From assembly GCA_025267735.1 (NCBI GenBank), contig CM046298.1:42231917-42295916 (forward strand): a stretch of 64,000 nucleotides of DNA. Reading direction: 5' to 3'. This document shows positions 52,801-58,800 of this stretch, piece by piece (the stretch's first letter is position 1; every line of letters starts with the position of its first letter). The notes under the pieces are model-generated. The model had not been told where the DNA came from. It was given only the letters and a program-made list of their open reading frames with translations, and searched no databases. The translations under genes and the position numbers were made by a program. This DNA is from Mactra quadrangularis. Taxonomy: Eukaryota; Mollusca; Bivalvia; Venerida; Mactridae.

Positions 52801-55800
52801 TTAATAAGGTAAGGATAACTGGCCAATATCCCTCATTTTCGTGACAAACGTAAAATATACGCAAGAAACTTCCGCTATAAATACAATGACTGATGTCCTA
52901 AGATTTTTGAAACAGATTACCATTAATAATCGCACATAAATCAAGATATTTCAGTTCATGTAATACGTAGTTTTGCTTTCTGGTATTTATATCTCCCTAA
53001 TATATCACAAGACATTTTGTTTACTTTGTACTATTCTAAATAACGAAGATCATTCTGATTTAAAGGACATTGACTTAGATAATTCGAATGATAGAACTGT
53101 AACCCGATAAAAATCCATGGTTCGAACTAGGATTCGAACCCACGACTTTTCGAGTCGTAAGCGGACACTCTTCCACGTCGTAATAAAAGCTAGCTTTAAG
53201 ACAAGGTAGTACAAGTGCCGTATTATACCTCTGCTACAGAACTTTACTATTAAGTGTAGTTATGTAGGAATAAGTTTTGAGAGATTTTTTTCTGATGAGA
53301 GGTTAGCGATATTGTAGTAGCTTAAAGTAGTCTGTTTGACGTACGAAGTCTAGTAAGACACGAATATTGCAAGCGTTTATGCATATGGATCCAATTATGT
53401 TTTATGCTTGAGCCAGCCATGGAATTTCTGGCTACTTATAATTGGCAACTATGAATTAATTTTTCAATTGCATTCCCCTGTAATGACGGTTAATTTATGA
53501 CTAGGAATTTGGTTGGAACATTTCTTATTGTATCAATAGACTCAGCTTGTAGGTGTAGTTGTATAAAGTTTGACTTTGATATAGTTCACAATACCAGAAC
53601 AGTACAGAACCGAACCGGGGAAAGACAAGCCCGGGGGTGGACAGATACACAGGACAGTACAGGACATGTCAGTATAGGGCGGAAAGGGACAGAACAGAGC
53701 AGAGCAGAACAGAACAGGCCAGAACAGAACAGAACAGGTCAGAGCAGAGCAGAACAGAACAGGCCATAGCACAGCAGAGCAGAACAGAACAGAACAGAGC
53801 GGAACAGAACAGACCATAGCATAACAGAACAGGCCAGAGCAGAGCAGAACAGAACAGGCCAGAGCAGAGCAGAACAGAACAGAACAATATTTTAGCTAGA
53901 TTTTTAGTTACCAACAGTTGTTGTAAGGTCTGCTTACAATTACACTTGTTATTTTCGTATTTTTAAGAGTAGTGTTCCGATTCCAGTACAGGAAGTAATA
54001 AACTACATTTATAATATCTTGCACTTGTATGTAACAGAACTAATTTATCCTGGCATAACTACAATATTATATGTGCCACATAAATTGTTTAAGATAAACA
54101 TTGATATATAGGCTAGGCATCAATTTTCATTATAACACAGCATGGAGAACCCATAACTTTCTATCAATTTCAAAATTAATCACTTTTAATTTAAAAGAAA
54201 TAAACACTGATGTTTTGCCTGTTTATATTTGCAGCTGAGATTTTGTAATAAGCATTTGCTTGCATATTTTAATGTAGCCATCGTGATCGTCGATAATATA
54301 ATGCAGATCGCTCCTACAAATGATCAGATAAAATTGATAAAATTTAAATTTGTTCCCTGATAAAATTTAAAACTACTGAGTGATTTTGTTCCCTGATCGA
54401 TCTAAAATTACTGAGTTATTTTTGTATCACATAGTTTCTGATTATATTCACATCAGTTAATTTAACTTTACAATAATTAGTTTAAGTCTAGCATTTAAAA
54501 TACCACCCATATATCCAGTTCAAGTAAGTACTCAGGGGCGGATCAAGGATTCTTTTCTAGGGGGGGGGGGGTCCGAACATTTTCTAGGGAGGGGGGGTCA
54601 AACCTTTCAAACCACAGCCACATTATACACATTTTGCAGTATATTGCAACATATTAATAATAAAAACTACATAACCATTACATTTATGTTAAGCATCGAA
54701 AAAAAATTGCTTCATGTTACTTAAAAATGACTTACATTCAAGCAAACACTAATGGACAGGTACATTTTGGAAATTCATGGGGGGAATCCGGACCCCCTGA
54801 CCTCCCGCTAGATCCGCCTATAGTACTATTAAATTGTCTTGAAATCATTTTAGAACTTAGATTACGATTGAGAATTCCTTATGATTTTAAAATGTGTTGC
54901 TTAAGGACGATTTCGGTAGTAAGTTGTGCGCATCGTTCTGCGCATCTCTCAAAACGACGTCAACGTTGAATCAAAATTTTTATTTCGATATGCGGTGGTG
55001 CTTTCGGCGATTTTCAATGAAAAATCCGCATACAAATGTCCGTCCGACAACTAAGCATTTCTAATAAACAAGGGAATTCACTCTTTATTATTCCGAAGTA
55101 GATTAATTCCCTTAGGTTTCCGTACGCCATTTGCTTTCTGTCTTAAAACTGTGCGGTTTTCGGACATTACACAGCGAGTTTACGTGTTGATATTTAGATA
55201 CTCATTCATTCTAAAATATGAATGCTGGTGGTATTTAATTAGGTAGGTATTAAAGTTCACGTATATCGTTTTATTTTGTGTCTGCAATTGTTTTAGGGGC
55301 CTAAATTAGCGTCAGAATTGAACTAGTTTAAAAGGGTCGACGAAGACGAACGTTTCAGAACGTAAATAATATTTCTATCTAGTTATTGTTCAAAGCCTAT
55401 TTGAAAAGTATAAACAAAATGACATAAACAATGTTATCCCCTATGTTTGAGCATATATGTCCTGGGCTATGAATTTAATGCATGCTTATTTTGTTGACAA
55501 TGTTTAACTTTATTGCTGGAGCGGATTGAGATTTGTTCCAGGGGGGGGGGAGGTCCAACCTAAAAATATTTCAAGTGAAGTCCGGAGACGAATCTTTTGC
55601 TTGGAATCCCATTTCAATGTATTGTTTTTTTTCAAGAATATTAGTTATCTGACCTCTACTGGAACTTCCATTGCATTGAACATGGCATGAGAAAAAATGC
55701 AATTTAGGTGGCTTTACACTTTTTGTCTGTAATCCTTACAAATAATGTTTACAGCCGGGTGAGCCCCCCCCCCCCTGTAAAGACTGTAGATATAGACAAA

Positions 55801-58800
55801 AAATATATTTCCACATTTCATGAATAGATCCTTTCAAACCTTTTTTTCTCTTTTTTTTAGATAATGAACAAACAGCTAAGAATGGGACATACATGATGAT
55901 GTATTGTGTGATAGAGATGGCCACAGGGCTTAACATTTTCCAAACAGAAAATGAATTGATGCTGATATTCAAGTTGCCTCCAGGTGTTGGCATCAAGCTT
56001 AGTCATATGGTATTGGTAAATATTGCAATTTTTCTTTTAATTTTTTTGAAACAATTATGTAATTTTTAATTATAAATAGCTAGAGTAATGTTTGGAAGCT
56101 CACCCTAAGTAGATCTATGACAAAGTTTTAAGCTTGATGTGCTTGTTTATGAGTATGTTACAAAAAAAATATGAATCCATTATTGATTTGACTAAATTTA
56201 AAGTGAAAAAAAAAACAGTTTCATTTTATGTTAATTGTAACTTTTTCTTCATTTTGTGTTTCAGAATGACACCCACATAATCTGAGAAGTGTGTGTTAGA
56301 AATTATAAAGGAGATTGAGATGATTATTCCATCCTGAAAGGGTTTGCCATAGTGGCAGCTTTAACTGTGTGACCATCATAAAATATTACAGTTCAACATT
56401 CTTGTTATGTAGGACAACCATGAATGTATAAGTTGAGAGACATTTTATTATTAATTGTTATGTTCTGACATTCCAATATATTTGTTGTTTTCAAGTTTTG
56501 ATAAAATGTACATTACTGAAAGATGTTTAAAAAGTTATAACTGAATAAAATGGCTCATTTGTATAAAATGCATAATTTATTTGGTGAACTTGATTTTAAA
56601 TAAATTTTTCTGCACAGAGGGAAATATTGCAGATCCTATTTGGAAGGCTAAGCAGTACTGGTTAATGTCAAAGGTCTAGAAAGTTCTGGCTGCTATACAT
56701 GACCCTTATATGTGTTGATAAAAAGTGTTCAATCCGTTTAAAAATGTTATTGATATTCAATTGTGAAGAAAATCCTTTTGTGCAGCAATGCATATTAATA
56801 CATTGTTTAACATAAAGGTCAAGTTCTGGGGGTTCATTTGGTAATATATGATGTGATGAAGGAATTCCTTTTGAAAAATAAGCTAAATGTACATTTCTGG
56901 AAAATGATCATTCAGTTACCATGGTAACTGGAATACACTTTATATGGTAAAAAAGTTCAAAATTAGCTTATCAGTTCAGAACCTCATAAATTAGCTACTT
57001 CATGAATGTTTTGATAATAAGAAGACAATAAGTCTTGATTTTTTGCATTTTAATGTTGAAAATAGGTGGGTGGGGTAATGATCATGGCGTTTTTGAAATT
57101 TCGTCCTGATTTATGTATTTTTATCCTTAAGAACTTTATTATTTTGCTATTGAGATGTGTTTTTACACTTTAAATCAGATATTATAATTACAAGTACTGA
57201 AGCAATAATATTTTGTTAAATCTTCTATTAAGTCATATTTACCGTGAAATATCATACATTTTTGAATATATGTAGGCTTACGCACGACCATTTTACGACA
57301 AAACGAGTTCAGTGACCCTACATTTTTTTCATTTATTTGTGCTGAACAAACACTTTTCTTAAACATATTAAGATTTAAAAAAAATTGTTGGACCAGTTTT
57401 CTTGGGATTGTACTTTTTATACAAAAATGTATAGAATTTGTATTAGAAATTGTTCAAAATTTTGTGGGCATGTGCTGTTTAAACACCAAATTATAGAAAA
57501 TATTTTGGTTGTATATATGGAATTTTTCTTATATTTGCTTCCTTTGGCCTATGTATGTGTTTTAAAATAAAAAGAAACCATAGCATGTCACATGTTTTGT
57601 TTTTTCTGGCTGTTTTTGATTATAGTGGGGGTTCAGATTAACTAGAAAAAGAGCTTCAAATTATTGCATTGGCATGGTCATTTGGTGGTCAGTTATTGAA
57701 AAAACGAGTTCACCTTAAGGTGGGTCGGTACCTTACTCGGAGGGAAAAACGAAAAAAATATTATGTTCACGGATTATAATAAAAGTTGGCAGGCAGATAC
57801 CTTCATGCTTCTTGATTGTTTTTCTGGTAACCTTAGCGACGTTGTCGTTTATTTTCACGACGTCACGGACGTCACAATGGTTCGCGCTAAAAACAGGCAT
57901 GCAACTACATTAAACCCATATATTTAAAGTATTGAATGTCCGAGTACAAAGATTATTACACCGAAATGTTTCTAAAATGTTGTTGCATACAATCATTTTG
58001 TTCCGATTATCTAAATATCACGTCAGTCGTAAAGATTGTACATATCATCACTAAATTTAGGGTTTAGACGTCTAAAAAGTTTCACCAATTGCCGAGTTAT
58101 AACGTTTATTTTCAAATTAATGCAGAACGGTGGTCAACTTCTTATCGCGATTTTTGAAAACTACACACTTTTTGTGTCATTTTAATGAAATAAAAAAGGA
58201 AAGTGAACGTTCTCAGTTTTTCACAATATCGCTTTCAAAGTAAAATTACCTTCAAAACAACGACGTTAATATTACGTTGCGCTGACGTTGTGATTTTTGG
58301 TTATGTATGTAATTTTCTAGTAAATTCAATTTTGTAGTTTCTTTCCGGTTCTTAATTAATTTCTTGTGACACTCATTATCTAATCTGATCAAAATTAATT
58401 TAACATAAGTCAATCAAAATCCGCTTCTACTTATTTTTACAACAAATGCTTTAATCACAACGCCAGCGTAACGTTATATTAACGTCGTTGTAATGAAGGT
58501 ACTTTTACTTCGAAAGCGATATTGTGAAAAACTGAGAACGTTCACTTCCCTTTTTTATTTTACTAAAATGACACAAAAAGTGCGTAGATTTCAAAAATCG
58601 CGATAAGAAGTTGACCACCGTTCTGCTTTAATTTGAAAATAACCATTATAACTCGGCAATTGGTGAAACCTTTTAGACGTGAAAACACTAAATTCAGTGA
58701 TGAAATGTACAATCTTTACGAATACGTGATATTTGGATAATCGGAACAAAATGATTGTATGCAACAACATTTCAGAAACATTTCGGTATAATAATCTTTG

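Noticed and set aside
53497..53914. Five ORFs of 60-91 codons, Arg/Gln/Glu-rich or Cys/Ser/Leu-rich
   Set aside because: Artefacts of the AGAAC/AGAGC pentanucleotide satellite.
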